Shown: positions 31,832-43,967 of the stretch, one piece after another
Layout of the letters: every line of letters starts with the position of its first letter
Position numbering within the stretch: position 1 is the first letter of the stretch
Source of the DNA: Scedosporium boydii
Taxonomy: Eukaryota > Ascomycota > Sordariomycetes > Microascales > Microascaceae
Direction of reading: 5' to 3'
Length of the DNA: 64,000 bases
Assembly (NCBI GenBank): GCA_002221725.1
Contig: NJFT01000144.1
Location: forward strand, 40,841-104,840
Notes under the pieces: model-generated
The model's database searches: none
What the model was told of the DNA's origin: nothing
Seen by the model: only the letters and a program-made list of their open reading frames with translations
Program-made: the position numbers and the translations under genes

Positions 31832-33764
31832 CTATACTAATTCCAACTTCTTTACTTCTCTCTCTACCGCTAAGTTGCCTAGCTTCCCTACCTCAAACCA
31901 AGCTACCCCAGTGCGCTCGAAGACTGTGTTGTCCGCATACTTAAGAATCATCATAAACTCAAGACTCCCATTTGTTCCCATCTCCAAGCAGAACACAGTC
32001 GTTCCCGGTTTAACATAGCCAGATCCCTCCCTTTCTAGTGGGTAGTCAGCATTGAAGTAGAATTCTCCCGCGGTGTCGCTCCCATTCTTGGAAGCATTCG
32101 ACGCTAGAAGATTACAAGTGACGATGTATTTGACACGACGGGGGTTAGAGAAACTGTAGGACAAGTTTCCTGACCAAGTCCTTCCTGTGAGGCGCAGTAC
32201 TCCCCTTCTGACAGCGCCGGTTGGATCGATCCCAGCAAGCGTGCAATACGCCTCTTTGATGGTGAGTTGGTCGGATATTACCACATCCATATCATCTTTT
32301 AGGAACACAATGTTGTGGCGAACTGATGCCCAAGACCATGAAGGTGCACAATATTCTCCAGGCCGAGATGAGTTTCGGAATACCACAATAAATCTTCGCG
32401 CAGGCTGGATCTCCACATCCCTGCAAGATACTCTTCCTGCTGCTGAAGCCCAGATTCTGAAACAAGTCTGGATAAAACGTCTTTTCTATTCTCCAGCATT
32501 TGCTTAGCGAGCCCGGAGAGAGCGGGAAGTTTGTCTGTCTCGTAGGTTAAATCCAGGCTTGAATATCTTTCGACGAGTTGCCGCCATGCCTTGTTCAAGT
32601 GAGGGAAAGATGTAAGACGTGGCATCTTCCACCTAATTTCTTCTGTATTGAACATGCCGCATTCACAGAGCGATTGCTCCATACATTCCCAGGCTATTTC
32701 CCTTTTCCCAAAATGCAAAAATCTGGGAGATAGAAGGCGTTCTTGATGCACCCTCCCGCGGGTTAAAAGAGGAAACTCCGACAGCTCGATGTCGTCAAGG
32801 CCTGGATGCTCAATGTATCGCCGAACGTGAGCGGAATAAGTCGCGTATTTTTCATCCGATACCCAGATCTCTTTGTCGTTTTCTTCGTTAAAGCAGCCTC
32901 CAGTACCATCTCTCGCTCCTGCTGCGGCAATGGTAACGAGAGCGTTGCTATATACGGCGGCCATTTTGCTTGCCTCCCTTTCCCAATCCAAATTGTTGGG
33001 CTCTTCTTGAATAATGCAAAGAGAGTCGATCCACAGATATCGTAAGCCGAGGGATCGGGTGATTAGAACCGCATCTTTGAAAGTCTGCGAAAGGTTCTCA
33101 TATTCAATGCGTTTCAAATGGGTCTGATAAGTTTGCGGGGTCGTTTTAATGTGCTTGCCCTCTCCCCAACAATGACTCAAGCAAATATAATTCGACTTTT
33201 GATTTTTCATTACAAGCAGCCTGATTTCAAAATCATTGCTCCCGACGTCAATGACCCGCGTCGGCAGCGCAGGTCCGGCACTATAAACACAGCGGCTATG
33301 ATTTATTTTACATTCATCAAGCCACTGTTGTGCCTGTTTAAGAGTCTCCTCCTGGGTCTGAGATGTCCGGGTTTTGACGGGAACTGTTGGCCATGGGGAG
33401 TCTCGGCCTATAAAAAGCTTAAAGTCAGTAAGGAATATGATTGTTAGATATCTATATATAAAATGATGGTATAATCATTAACACGTATAGAAAAGTAATT
33501 TTTACCTTGTAAACCGAAAATTTCTAGGCGTACATAAGAATCTGATAGCCTGGCTTGTAGAACATTTTGATAACGAAGAATATCCCACGAGTGCTGATCC
33601 TTAGAATCCTTTACAAACGCATGGATCCCATCTTTAAGAACACGGCACGAAAGACACCCGCTGCTGGCTGAGCTAATGAGATCATCCCTGACGAATGAGG
33701 CTATCCCTATGCCGCTTCTGCGGTCCAGCGGATATTCGAGATTATTGCAGATTTGGCACGACAT
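31832..33764 (-). pseudogene. HET-domain gene broken by a one-base frameshift
   Basis: Exon 1 is 33764-33506 and exon 2 starts at 33407 after a 98-bp intron (branch CTTACTGAC). The N-terminus has CQICNN and a Cys pair typical of this class (GCLSCRVL). The heterokaryon incompatibility domain follows (YICLSHCWGEG, LRYLWIDSLCIIQEEP, ASKMAAVYSNALVTIAAA). Near 32362-32375 the frame ends in unrelated sequence (HLGLENIVHLHG) while the expected continuation (SRPGEYCAPSWSWASVRH) lies one frame away and stays open to the stop at 31832. One restored base would give about 611 codons, so a single-nucleotide loss explains the break. HET proteins trigger cell death on non-self fusion in fungi. A sequencing error cannot be excluded without reads. 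Confidence 0.82.
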
Positions 33765-35224
33765 TTTTGACGCTTCTCATCGAGTATATAGGTACTGTTG
33801 GAGTTGGAGTATGTACCGGATATTCATGGAAGGTCTTGAGCTGCGCCAGGCAAGAGGCTCCCAAGGACGTCGTAGATGCCTACTGCATAGACACTTCTAG
33901 AATCTTATCGTAATGCGACTGAACAGCGGGCCCGACGAGCTTTTCAGTCGAGTTTTAGCCGAGGACCCCATATACCCCGCCTCTGGGCTAGCCTTCAGAC
34001 CTGTAGAGAGCACACGGCAGTAAGTGGGTAAGATCTCGGAGCAAGGGAGGTGTTTGCGCAAGGCTGTAGGATTCCACGTCGCGTATCGACAAACTGCTAG
34101 AGACGGCAGCCGATGCTCATGGGCTTGCTGTACGCCGCAGGGATCGCTAACGGAGCCACTTGACGTTAAAAACCAGGCTGCGTTGGTGGAAGTGTGCCGG
34201 ATGAGCGAAGGAGGACTGAATAGGCCTTGGCTCGAGATGACGAGATTCCGGAACCGGCGAGCAGGGAATGCGGACACCACGGCGTTTCTTCGGGGCACGT
34301 GATGCCGAAGAAGTGGTTGATATATATCTATAGATATATATATATAACACAGAGTGGTAGCGGTGGCAATAACCCAATCCCTCTCTCCCCAGCTGGCCCT
34401 CTTAGAAACCTAGGTAAATTATACCCCGATGCTGTCCTTCCACGAAATCATGGCACTTGCTGAGTAACTCTTTGATAGGATTGGTAGATAGTGCGAAACA
34501 CCCGATGACTAGCTGCTTCTCTGGGTCATCATTTCTCTGGGTCATCATCAGAGAGCCTTGCGGGATCATCCTGTGTGCGGAAATTGAACACCTGCCGGTT
34601 GTGTATGAGCTAGCTATTATACGGCGCGCTGTATCGAATAGAGTTCCAGGTCTCCTAATCGCTGATTAGAGTTTGCTCTGTAGGGCTAGCTTGGGGGGCT
34701 CCTATTTCGGTCGTTAACGGGAATGGAAACAGTCGAGAACAGGTATTTGATTATTACCGAGTGGATGCGCCGAGCCTGAAATGGCAGGGCTATCAACACG
34801 GTTATCGTGGGAATGTTGATTGCCGAAAAGAGCTATTGGAGAATAGCAGTCAAGCTTTCTAAGAATGGGAAAATATTCATTTCTGTTCATTTCTGCTTGA
34901 ATCGGGGTAAACAGAGTGTATAGGATAAGGGCAATTTTGTGGCTTGTCCACTTTAGCTCAACCTACGGATATATCCACGCACTTATATGCGGATTCAGGT
35001 AGGTGACCTAGTTTGAGCCGCGGGTCTTGTCTGCAGCCTGGCCACCCTTGCCTCTCTTCTATTGTGAAGTGCAATGAATACGGAAGCCTGCCAGCACACC
35101 GAACTTCATGCGGCCTTTCTACACTTGTCACACCAGTTGTGTAGGCTAGCTGCGAGCCGCCTCCCGCAGGAGTCTAATATTAAGAAGGTCAAACCAGGAA
35201 ATAGATGGAATAGTGTGGATAAAC
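33765..35224. other. decayed AT-rich region between HET pseudogene and transposase fragment
   Basis: No recognisable gene. It contains the HET gene's upstream region and an AT-rich microsatellite at 34320-34347. Open frames are short and without domains. Confidence 0.5.
34320..34347. repeat. AT-rich microsatellite
   Basis: Tract of alternating T and A with one central interruption (tatctatagata). Confidence 0.75.
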
Positions 35225-35650
35225 AGGGATAATGGAAGGCCATAGAGGCAATGGGCTAGTTCTTGGAAGTGCCCAGAGGCGCTCAATGCAAAAGAAACAG
35301 CCTGGATCTCGGCTCTGGACTTCATTTATTGAGTGCATCTCAGCTACTGGCCAGGCCCTTCCTCCATTGGTTATTTTCAAAGGAAAATCAGTTCAACAAC
35401 AGTGGTTTCCACGGGATATGAGTTCTTTTGAGAGCTGGCACTTTAGAGCAACTGATAATGAATGGACAACTAATGATACTGCTGTGGAATGGCTTGAAAA
35501 GATCTTCATCCCTCAGACCAAGCCAGCCTCCTACAGAAGCCCATCCTCTTATCCTGGACGGCCATGGAACCCATACAAAAGATGATTTTATGTATAAGTG
35601 CTTCCAGCATCATATTCACGTTCTGCGGTTCCAGGCTCAGGAGGCGTGCG
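35225..35650 (+). mobile_element. fragment of a pogo/Fot1-type DDE transposase
   Basis: The frame from 35232 contains the middle of a DDE_1 transposase (NGLVLGSAQRRSMQKKQPGS, FIECISATGQALPPLVIFKG, WTTNDTAVEWLEKIFIPQTK). A frameshift near 35535 moves the next conserved block, HPLILDGHGTHTKDDFMYKC with one of the DDE aspartates, into another frame. The homology stops near 35620, before the LPPH-LQPLD region expected in this family. No helix-turn-helix N-terminus, terminal inverted repeats or TA target duplication are visible, so this is an internal fragment of a dead class II element. Confidence 0.85.
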
Positions 35651-35922
35651 AAAGAGGACGTTCCAGGAAATGCTGACCTGCTCGATCAGCAGTGCCAAGA
35701 CTGTTCCTCGTTCGATTGGGTGGTGTGCAGCGGCGACTCCATTGGTCACACAGACGCATAGCCACGATGTCGATTTCAGCCGTAGCCTGGTTGAACAGAT
35801 GCCCAACGCAACCCATCCTTGGTTTTCACCTCTACTCTTACTCTCCCCATTCATCACCCCTATCGGTTAACTTGCCGTCGGTATCGGAAACAATCTGGTC
35901 GTGTACCCCCTCGACATAAAGT

Positions 35923-38358
35923 ATGGCTGCCGAGCCGTTCTCCCTCGCGGCGAATGTGTTCGCCGTAGTTGGCGCTGCCGACGTCGTCTTTCGGTCCGCA
36001 ATTGAACTGTCTCGCTTGCTTTCGCGGCTGAAATCATCGATGACAACATTGTTGAGTATAATGGACAGCTTGGAGGGTCTTACGTTAGCTCTACAGGAGA
36101 CTCGAGCCTGGGCAGAAACATTCAAGCAGTCGGATTTGGCGCAAGGGGCCGGTCGGGTTGCCCCAAGCGAGCTGTTACCGATTTTGGATAAATGCAACAA
36201 GGTGCTGAACGAGCTAACTGTACGCACCAAATATCTCCTTGAGGGGAAGTGGTACAATAGAATCACATTTACCTGGAATGAAGCGGACATTCGACAATCT
36301 TCACAGCTTCTTGAAAATTTCAAGAGTACATTGACTTTGTTGGTTTGCAGCCGGACGAGGTATGTCGTTTCAGTCTAGTGTATGTTTTACTTGCTAATAC
36401 ATTGATCAATATACCTGTAGTAGTGGCCTAGTTGCCCTTAGGCGTGGGCAGGTCGTTACACATGAATCTATCTGTCGAGTCGAAGACAGCATATCTACCG
36501 CTGCGCAGCAAGGGCTAGAGACGCACCGTTGCGTGGAGTTTTTGACCGGCTTGGTCACTTCGAACCAGAGTCAGACAGAAACGCTTTTGACGCAAGAGTC
36601 GGCGAATATTCAACAAGGAATTCAGAACTTTTCCAATAGACTATCTTCAATCTCGTTTGCGGAGACGGCTAGCAACGACATCGTCATTGAAGGACATGGC
36701 CTAGAGAACGTCATTGAACCGTTGCGGCTGATGCGTTCTAAGCTTTCATCTGCACTACAAGCTGTCATAGAAGGCCGTATCCAGAGAATCTCCTCTACAG
36801 ATGTGGAATGGTTCGTCTCTGAAATGACTAGTCTGATGCAACATGGTTACCAGGCCGCAAGTCGAGGCTTATCGAATAATCCACAACCCATCTCCTCAAC
36901 CTTCACCGCCCCACTGGGTATTGTGTTTGACATCAAGCGTCAAATACGGACAATTCCCCTTCTCTCCTCAGCCTTCTCCAAGGGGCCGAATGGGTTCATG
37001 GTGATTGAATATACCGAGGGCTTTGATACATATCGTCGAAATATCAAGCGTTTCCGTTTCGCTTCCTTTGCACAAGGCGTCCTTGGACATTCCGGTGCGG
37101 CCGGGGTTTTCACTCGCACTCACGTTGACGCACAAACGCCTCCATCTGTTACGAGACAGATTCGTGTGCTCAACGTGGTTCCGTCAACTTCAGAAGCGTT
37201 CAAGTACGCGCGGGTAAATGACGTGGAAGGATTGCAGAGACTCTTCGCCGACCGCAAGGCCAGTCCATTTGACTATAATGAGGAAGGGAATTCTCTTCCA
37301 GCTGTTTGACTCCCTCATTCGCTTGCGATATCGTCTCATAAACGGACAGATCGAGATCGACTTACTATTGTCATTAGACAGCTGCGAACTTATTTCATGA
37401 GAAGACGATGGATTTTCTTTTACGAGAGGGCGCAGATCCCTATCTGTGCCGCGTGGGCCTCCCGTTTGTGACGATTCATAATTCTTAGCCCTTTTAAATA
37501 CATCCCATCCATCTCGCTGACCCTTGGAGCAGGAATGTCCATGATCTGACGGACGTCCTCTGGAAGCATCTGGAATTTAGAGATCGTGATGGTTCAGGAT
37601 CTGCTGCAGCCAAAGCGGGCCGCCTCACCAGGTTGGCCGTTTCACGAGGGTTCGATGTCGCCCCGCAGAGCCTGGAGAATATCTTGAAACCCCAACTCTA
37701 CGTGAGAGGCTATTGGAACGGTTTACTCCATTACTTGATGCAACAGACAGACATTCCACGACAAATCTCATTCGATTTAATCACGGCGCTTGACGTTGGG
37801 GATGACACCTCCTGGCCGCTGTGGCAGCGTATGACGTCTCCTGTTCTCGAGTTTTTACTTAGGTGTCAGGGCGTCTACCAGAATGAATTACGGGGGAGAT
37901 GTCCATGGACAATACTGTTGCCATACGCGGCACGGTGCCACTTTGTTACCATGGTCTTTATTTTGATCGCACAGGTAATGCTACCACAGCATGCACGATC
38001 ATTGCTGCAGCGCGGCGGCTCCGGTTTCTCCAATATTCCGTTAAAAGACCCAAGGTGGCACGGTGATCAGCAGTGGCAGGCCTCTATAGTGTCGAAATTG
38101 CTTAAGAGAGGTGCCAACCCTAACTCAAGAGACAGCGAGGGGTTGACACCAATGATACACGCTGCTAGGCTGGGCCGCCCGGATGTGATCAGTCTACTAC
38201 ATGAATACGGGGCTGATATTGATGCTGCGGATGTCAACGGCAAGCCGCCGATCGTACACGCTCTTGACAAGGGGCATCAATATGTGGCTCACTTGTTACG
38301 GTCGCTTGGAGCACATGTAGATGCTTCGATCATGTCGAAGATAAGCGATTATCCTTAA
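35923..38358 (+). pseudogene. STAND-N-terminal/ankyrin-repeat gene with in-frame stops
   Basis: Exon 1 is 35923-36359 and exon 2 starts at 36421 (61-bp intron, branch GCTAATAC). The N-terminus (FSLAANVFAVVGAADVVFRS, ELSRLLSRLKS) is the helical region found in front of fungal STAND and ankyrin proteins. After NEEGNSLPA at about 37309 the frame closes unless a 70-75 bp intron with a weak GTTTGA donor is spliced to TCATTAG. The next segment reads MDFLLREGADPYLCRVG and then meets TAG and TAA codons near 37490 and 37499, in IHNS-stop-PF-stop-IHPIHL. The same frame then stays open to 38358, with ankyrin-like units (LLKRGANPNSRDSEGLTPMI, LLHEYGADIDAADVNGKPPI). Both stops are one C-to-T change from Gln codons. 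Confidence 0.75.
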
Positions 38359-38820
38359 TATTCCTGCGTTGGCCTATGTAAGACATGCTCTAAAGGCCTA
38401 TTGGAAACGGCTGATCTTCAGCAAACAAGGGCTCTTGGCTGTCAACGTCCATGTTGGCTGCGGTGACATAAGGGTTTGGAGTTGTCGCGTGCGAAATCTC
38501 TCCATAGTGGAACCAGTTTGGGTCGCCATCACCGCAGTTCTGCGTCCCCCGCCAACTTGCACGCCACAGGCCCTGAGCCCCGATTCGGACCATGCTAAAA
38601 GGGCAAGCAATTACTGTCGACTCAACCCCCCCGACTTCGAGTCGCGGGGCTGGACCCTGGCAGGGAGAGAGATGGATACGAGCCAGAGCTTTTGAACATG
38701 GGATCAGATGTGGCTAATCGGCTATACAATCGACTCTTGGACGTTATCTATCGCATCACCTTTTTTTGTAAGGCACATTGGTATCAGCAGTGGCAAAGGG
38801 AAGGATTTATATTCTAGGCA
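38359..38820. other. short region after the ankyrin pseudogene
   Basis: Contains a minus-strand frame at 38390-38593 with protein-like composition (GDPNWFHYGEISHATTPNPY) that I cannot assign. A T-run at 38761-38767 follows. No complete gene. Confidence 0.4.
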
Positions 38821-39249
38821 GGTACTGTAGGCTACATAGATATGGAAGTGCGTGCATGGCAGGCTGCCCTGACTCTTACTCACACTACAAGTAAAGGATT
38901 ATATCAACGTAATCATGCCATGCAGCCAGGAATCTACCAAGAACAGAGATTCCTTAGGTTTATCTATAGGCACTAGGTAGCCTACCTCGAACACCTCTAT
39001 AAAGGCTAAACCCCTAAACTGCTAAAGCCTTCCGATTTCGCGCCCCTTCATCGTGTATTCCGTCAGTCCCTGGGCTTGAAAAGAAGAAGGCTGGTGCTTC
39101 CAGCGAATATTTTGGACCATCATCCTCTCTCCATCGGCGTTGCAAAACTAGTCTTTGTTTCTGGTGTAAATTAAAACTCGATAATTCTGTCGAAAAGTTA
39201 GAGACATTTTCTTCAAACATGATGTGTGGGGCCGTCCAGTTTCTCTTAT
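38821..39249 (-). repeat. inverted repeat, right arm (decayed carboxypeptidase copy)
   Basis: Reverse-complement duplicate of 31023-31450. Read on the minus strand it carries the same carboxypeptidase end, but with many G-to-A and C-to-T changes: the catalytic-His motif region has become EVGYLV where the left arm has EAGHLV, and several positions are open where the left arm is stopped. There is no match beyond either end, so only this segment was duplicated, or retained. Confidence 0.88.
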
Positions 39250-40213
39250 AGATCTTTCAAGATGGTTGGAGTTCTTGCCACCCTCGAATTAAAAGGGGGA
39301 CCCTGAAATCCAGCTACTCGGTTCCTGATGGACGGCCAATTATTTTTGGAGCCAGGGAAGGTAAGACACCGCTGTTCCTCATTGCCCCCTCGCCTTGATG
39401 AAAACCTGGGGCTCGGCTCATGATGAAGGCACAGGTATTCTTATCCAAGCGACGCGGCTGGTTTCGTCTTAATTATGGAGGAGACGAAAAGACTCTTGAA
39501 TTAGGGTTGTGGAGCCTGTCACGGACTTTGGCGTCGTTGTCTGATGATGAACTTCACCCGCGAACTTCAGACACTGAGGGCGATGAGTGCCTCAAGGCTG
39601 AGCTCGCAGCCATAAAACCTTCTCTTGGGCTGGAAGAGGTTATTTTGTTTCTAATGAACGTTCTCTATATGGAAATTTTCTTCTCAACAGTCTACACCCG
39701 GGGGGCCGGGGGGAACAGCTCTCGACTTGTATCTAGGGAAGGGCACATGGTAGCCTCTTGATAAGGCCTAAGGTAGAAGACATGTAACGGAATTGCCTTC
39801 CATGATGAATGAAACAGCCGATCCCGGGACAATAAAACCCGTAGGCCCCAGGATCTTTTTTTAGAGGCGGAATTTTCCCGGTAGGATTTCAGCACAATCC
39901 CGTCCGCAAGCGAATTCCGAATCCCGTCTCCAGCCAAAAGGCTCAAGTTTACATAAGCCCGACTTTGGCCAGTGCACAGCCATAGCCAAGCCGGAATGAG
40001 GATATGTTCCGGCCCTGAAGTCCGGAGTTCCTCCCCGGAGGACAAGGTTCGTGGGCAATGATAAAACTGGGGTGATGCACTCCTCATTTCCATCCATGTC
40101 CGCCCTGGACCTACGCATCATTTCCCCCCTTTTCTTTACCTATACCATACTCTTCCTGAATTCTTGAGACAGACCTTTCATATTACCTTCCAAAACATTC
40201 CAATGCAAGAAAG
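39250..40213. other. upstream region of the copper ATPase gene
   Basis: The accessory character ends here. Frames at 39420-39761 and 39692-40093 have no recognisable domain. A C/T-rich leader with TTTACCTATACC lies just before the ATG at 40214. I could not identify a confident copper-response element by eye. Confidence 0.5.
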
Positions 40214-43200
40214 ATGGGCTCCGGTTGCTGTTCAAACGACAAGGACGGCTCTCGAGCTCTGGAGAGCCTGAGAGACAACAATGCCGTTCCGGGGGAACCC
40301 CTAGTCGGCGGTGGTTTGTGCTCTGACGATGGCACTTGTTGCGATAACGATAGTTGCGATGACGATAGTGACGCTTTTCTCTCCTTCGATCTCCAATGCT
40401 GCACCTCGAAGGATGAGGCTTGTGACGGTATACGTTACCTGCCTGATACGACACCCTTTCTAGTTTCTTTTGCTAACAATTGATACTTACTTAGAAAAAT
40501 GCGTCCTTGCCGTTGCTGCCTTCGAATGTGAGAAGGATTGCGATGATGACTCCGCTCACAATGGTTCGTGTCGTTTGTGCCCTCCCTACAACAACAACAT
40601 AGCAAACCGCCACGCTAATATCAATAATTTTCGACAGAGGCGGTCGGTCATAAGCATGCCCACGGCAATGACGGCAAACACCCTACATCTGCCTGTTCCG
40701 ATCATATGAACAAGGCCTTTGAGAAATATGCTGCCTACCTCGAGAATGCTCGCTGCATCTGCCGAAGCATCCTAGACCGTGGCTTCAGTTCCACCTGCTG
40801 TGCCAGCCATAAGAAGGAAATTGTTCCGAAGTCCGGTCCCAGTACCTCCGCTGACAACGAGGGACATGGCCTGTCTAGTGCCCATGGGCTGCGTACCCGA
40901 CGGCACCACCACCATCCCAAGTCAAGCGGCGTAAAGTACCGTGGTGCCCATCTCCACGCTATTGAAGCTCATAACCAAGACTGCGTCTCGGCCGTCCATG
41001 ACCACGGAGACCACGGAGACCACGGCGACCACGGCGACCACGGTAGCCATGATGGCCATGCTCACTGCTCCGGGAGTGACTGTGCTGCCGCAGCACCCCC
41101 TTCCACATTTGCTAATAGCAAGGACATTGACATTGAGAAGGCTGAAGGCTTAGAGCTTGTCTCTCTCGTTGTAGACGGAATGACATGCTCTGGCTGCGCC
41201 AACAAGGTCGAGCGCGCCCTGAAAGGTTCTCAAGGTGTATCACACGTTCGCGTTAACTTTGTCATGGGAAATGCCGAGCTTGCTGTCGACCCTCGAATCG
41301 GCAACGTCAACCAAATCATCCGAGATGTCGAGAAGAGCACGGGATTCGGCTGCGTTAAAAAGGCTACTGGTGGCCAGACCATCGATGTTCTCTCCTCTGG
41401 TGCGTCGGCCAAGGCTCTTGCCAATATGGACATATCCGGAGTTACACAAATTACCATCACCAACAAGAAGGTGGTCCAAATCACCTACGACCCAAATGTC
41501 ATTGGAGCTCGCGCCATCGTGAAGAAGATCCGTTCACTCACTGACGGCCTTGCGCCCCCGGCTGCTGACCCAACCCTATCCTTGGGAAAGAAACGTCTCT
41601 ACGATGCTCTTGCAAAGACGGTCACCGCAGCCGTGCTAACTATTCCGGTTCTTGTTCTTGCTTGGGGAGATACCGGCGTCTCAGTAAAGACTAAGGCCAT
41701 CATCTCTCTCGTCTTCGCCACCCTTGTGCAGCTCATTGCCATCCCTGTCTTCTATCGCCCGGCTATAATGATTCTAGTTCGCGAGCGTACCCTTGAGATG
41801 GATATGCTCGTCACCATCAGCATCACCGCCGCTTACGTCTATTCCCTCGTCGCCTTTGGGTTTCGCATGGCTGATAAACCCCTTGAAACGGCTGAATTCT
41901 TCGAGACAAGCACGTTACTCATCACGCTCGTCCTACTCGGTCGCTTTATATCTGCCGTGGCTCGCATCCGGGCCGTTGCCGCCGTCTCTCTGCGTTCTCT
42001 GCAAGCTACTACTGCGACTATTATCGAGGATGGCGTAGAAACGGAGATTGATACCCGCCTTCTCCAGTTTGGAGACCGGTTCACGGTGCAGCCTCACTCC
42101 CGTATTCCGACCGACGGCCGCATCACCAAAGGCGCAAGCGAAGTGGATGAATCCATGCTCACAGGTGAAAGTGTGCCCGTGTACAAGAAGCCCGGAGATG
42201 CAATCATTGCAGGCACAATCAACGGTTCTTCCCCCCTCCAGGCACAGGTCACCCGTATCCCTGGCAAGAACACTGTAACCGACATCGCTCAGCTTGTGGA
42301 AGAAGCGGCCGACTCTAAGCCCAAGATTCAAGACTTGGCCGATAGAGTAGCCGGATGGTTTGTCCCCGCCGTGGCGGTCATTGCCGTCATAGTCACAGTT
42401 ATATGGATCGTTATTGGCCTCAAGGGTACGAAGCAGCCTGTGTCCAAGGCCGTGCCGGACGCCGTCACGTACGCTATCGCCGTGCTCGCCGTGTCTTGTC
42501 CGTGCGCCCTCGGACTTGCCGTTCCGATGGTCCTTGTCGTGGCAGGTGGCATCGCCGCTCGCGGCGGTGTTGTGATCAAGTCTGCCGAGTGTACTGCCAC
42601 AGCTCGCAAGGTCACGGATATCGTATTTGACAAAACGGGAACCTTGACAGATAGTAAGCTTGAGGTCGTCGCAGAAGAGTTCTTCGCGTCAAATCCCCGC
42701 GAAGCGGCCGCCATCGCCAAGGCCCTCGTCGCCGGGAACAACCACCCCGTCTCCCTCGCCGTCGCAAAGCATCTTGAAAAGAACGCTGTTAAACCCGTCC
42801 CCTTGAGCAACGTCCACTCCGTTCCTGGTGCTGGCGTCGAAGCAACGGACTCTAGTGGCGCGGTTTTCCGAGCAGGAAACCCGCAGTGGACCAACAATGG
42901 ATCTAACCCGACCGTGTCCGCTCCGCTATCGGCAGGCATGACTGTCCTCCTGGTAACCAGCAACTCAAATCCAGTGGCTCTTTTCAGCCTCCGCACCTCT
43001 CTCCGCCCCGAAGCTGCCGCCGTAGTGTCATCTCTCACGGCCCGTCGTATCGCTGTGCATATCGTTTCGGGTGACCAAACACAGGCTGTCAATGCGATAG
43101 CCTCTCTGATCGGAGTCCCCCCGGAGAACGTCGCTGCGCAGCGCACCCCGGCCCAGAAGCGCGAATACGTAGCCTCCCTCATGGCTCGTGGCAAAACCGT

Positions 43201-43570
43201 TCTTTTCTGCGGCGACGGCACAAATGACGCCGTCGCTGTCGCACAAGCCAATGTTGGCGTTCACCTCAGCGGCGGCCAGGGTGAGGCCGTGTCCGCTAGT
43301 GACGTCACTCGCGGTGCCGCCGATGTCGTCCTGCTCTCCGGACTCAACGGCATCCCTTTCCTCCTTGACGTCAGCAAAGCTAGCTATCACAGGATTGTAT
43401 TCAACTTCGTTTGGTCCGCCGTGTACAATGTCCTGGCTATCCTTCTGGCAGCGGGGGCCTTTGTCAACATCAGGATCCCTCCAGCATATGCCGGCCTAGG
43501 CGAGATTGTCAGCGTTCTGCCCGTCATATTCGCTGCAATGACTATGTTGGCTCTAAACTTTCGCTCCTAG
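40214..43570 (+). CDS. copper-exporting P1B-type ATPase (CrpA-like)
   Basis: Three exons, 40214-40427, 40495-40563 and 40638-43570 (1071 residues). The two small exons encode a Cys-rich head (SGCCSND, CDDDSD, LQCCTS, EKDCDDD), followed by a His-rich tract made by a 9-bp tandem repeat and one heavy-metal-associated domain with Cys278-x2-Cys281 (GMTCSGCANKVERAL). The P-type core is complete: LTGESVPVYKKPGD in the actuator domain, Cys715-Pro-Cys717 in the transport helix (SCPCALGLAVP), the phosphorylated Asp759 in FDKTGTLTD, the HP motif in GNNHPVSLAV, and GDGTND at 953-958. CPC plus this head fits the fungal copper-export pumps, which move Cu(I) out of the cytosol under copper excess. The Golgi-type Ccc2 pumps lack the long Cys/His head. 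Both introns must be spliced for the head to be made; the inner ATG at 40706 would give a pump without part of it. Confidence 0.93.
41000..41046 (+). repeat. 9-bp coding minisatellite (Asp-His-Gly repeat)
   Basis: About five tandem copies of gaccacgg(a/c), encoding repeated Asp-His-Gly, extended by SHDGHAHC. It lies inside the metal-binding head of the copper ATPase and is likely to vary in copy number between strains. Confidence 0.85.
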
Positions 43571-43927
43571 GGGTTAATTGTGTTGCTTCATCTATAGCCT
43601 TTGCAGACTAGGCTCTAGGCAGAATTTGGAACGTTTTCGATGGAAATATCGATTCTTATCCGTGGAGATAACTCAATATAAAACAAGATTTGTGCACTAG
43701 TTGAATTTGAAAAGTTAGCTTCTCCTCCGGTGAGGGTCCGGATTATAGCTGGTGAGTGATGATCCAAGAACGGGTTGAGTTCGATCTTAATCCTGAAGTA
43801 AGGCGTTCGATGATGACCTTGCATTTAATCTTGGCTCTTGGCTCTGGCATCCGCGATAAGATTGATTTTAGTCGTGAAGGCGGACCGCATGTGTGATATG
43901 GCTCGGCAATTAGGTCCCCCCAAACAC

Positions 43928-43967
<40 letters not shown>

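Noticed and set aside
42328..43251. 307-residue minus-strand frame inside the copper ATPase
   Set aside because: Antisense shadow; the plus strand carries all P-type ATPase motifs.
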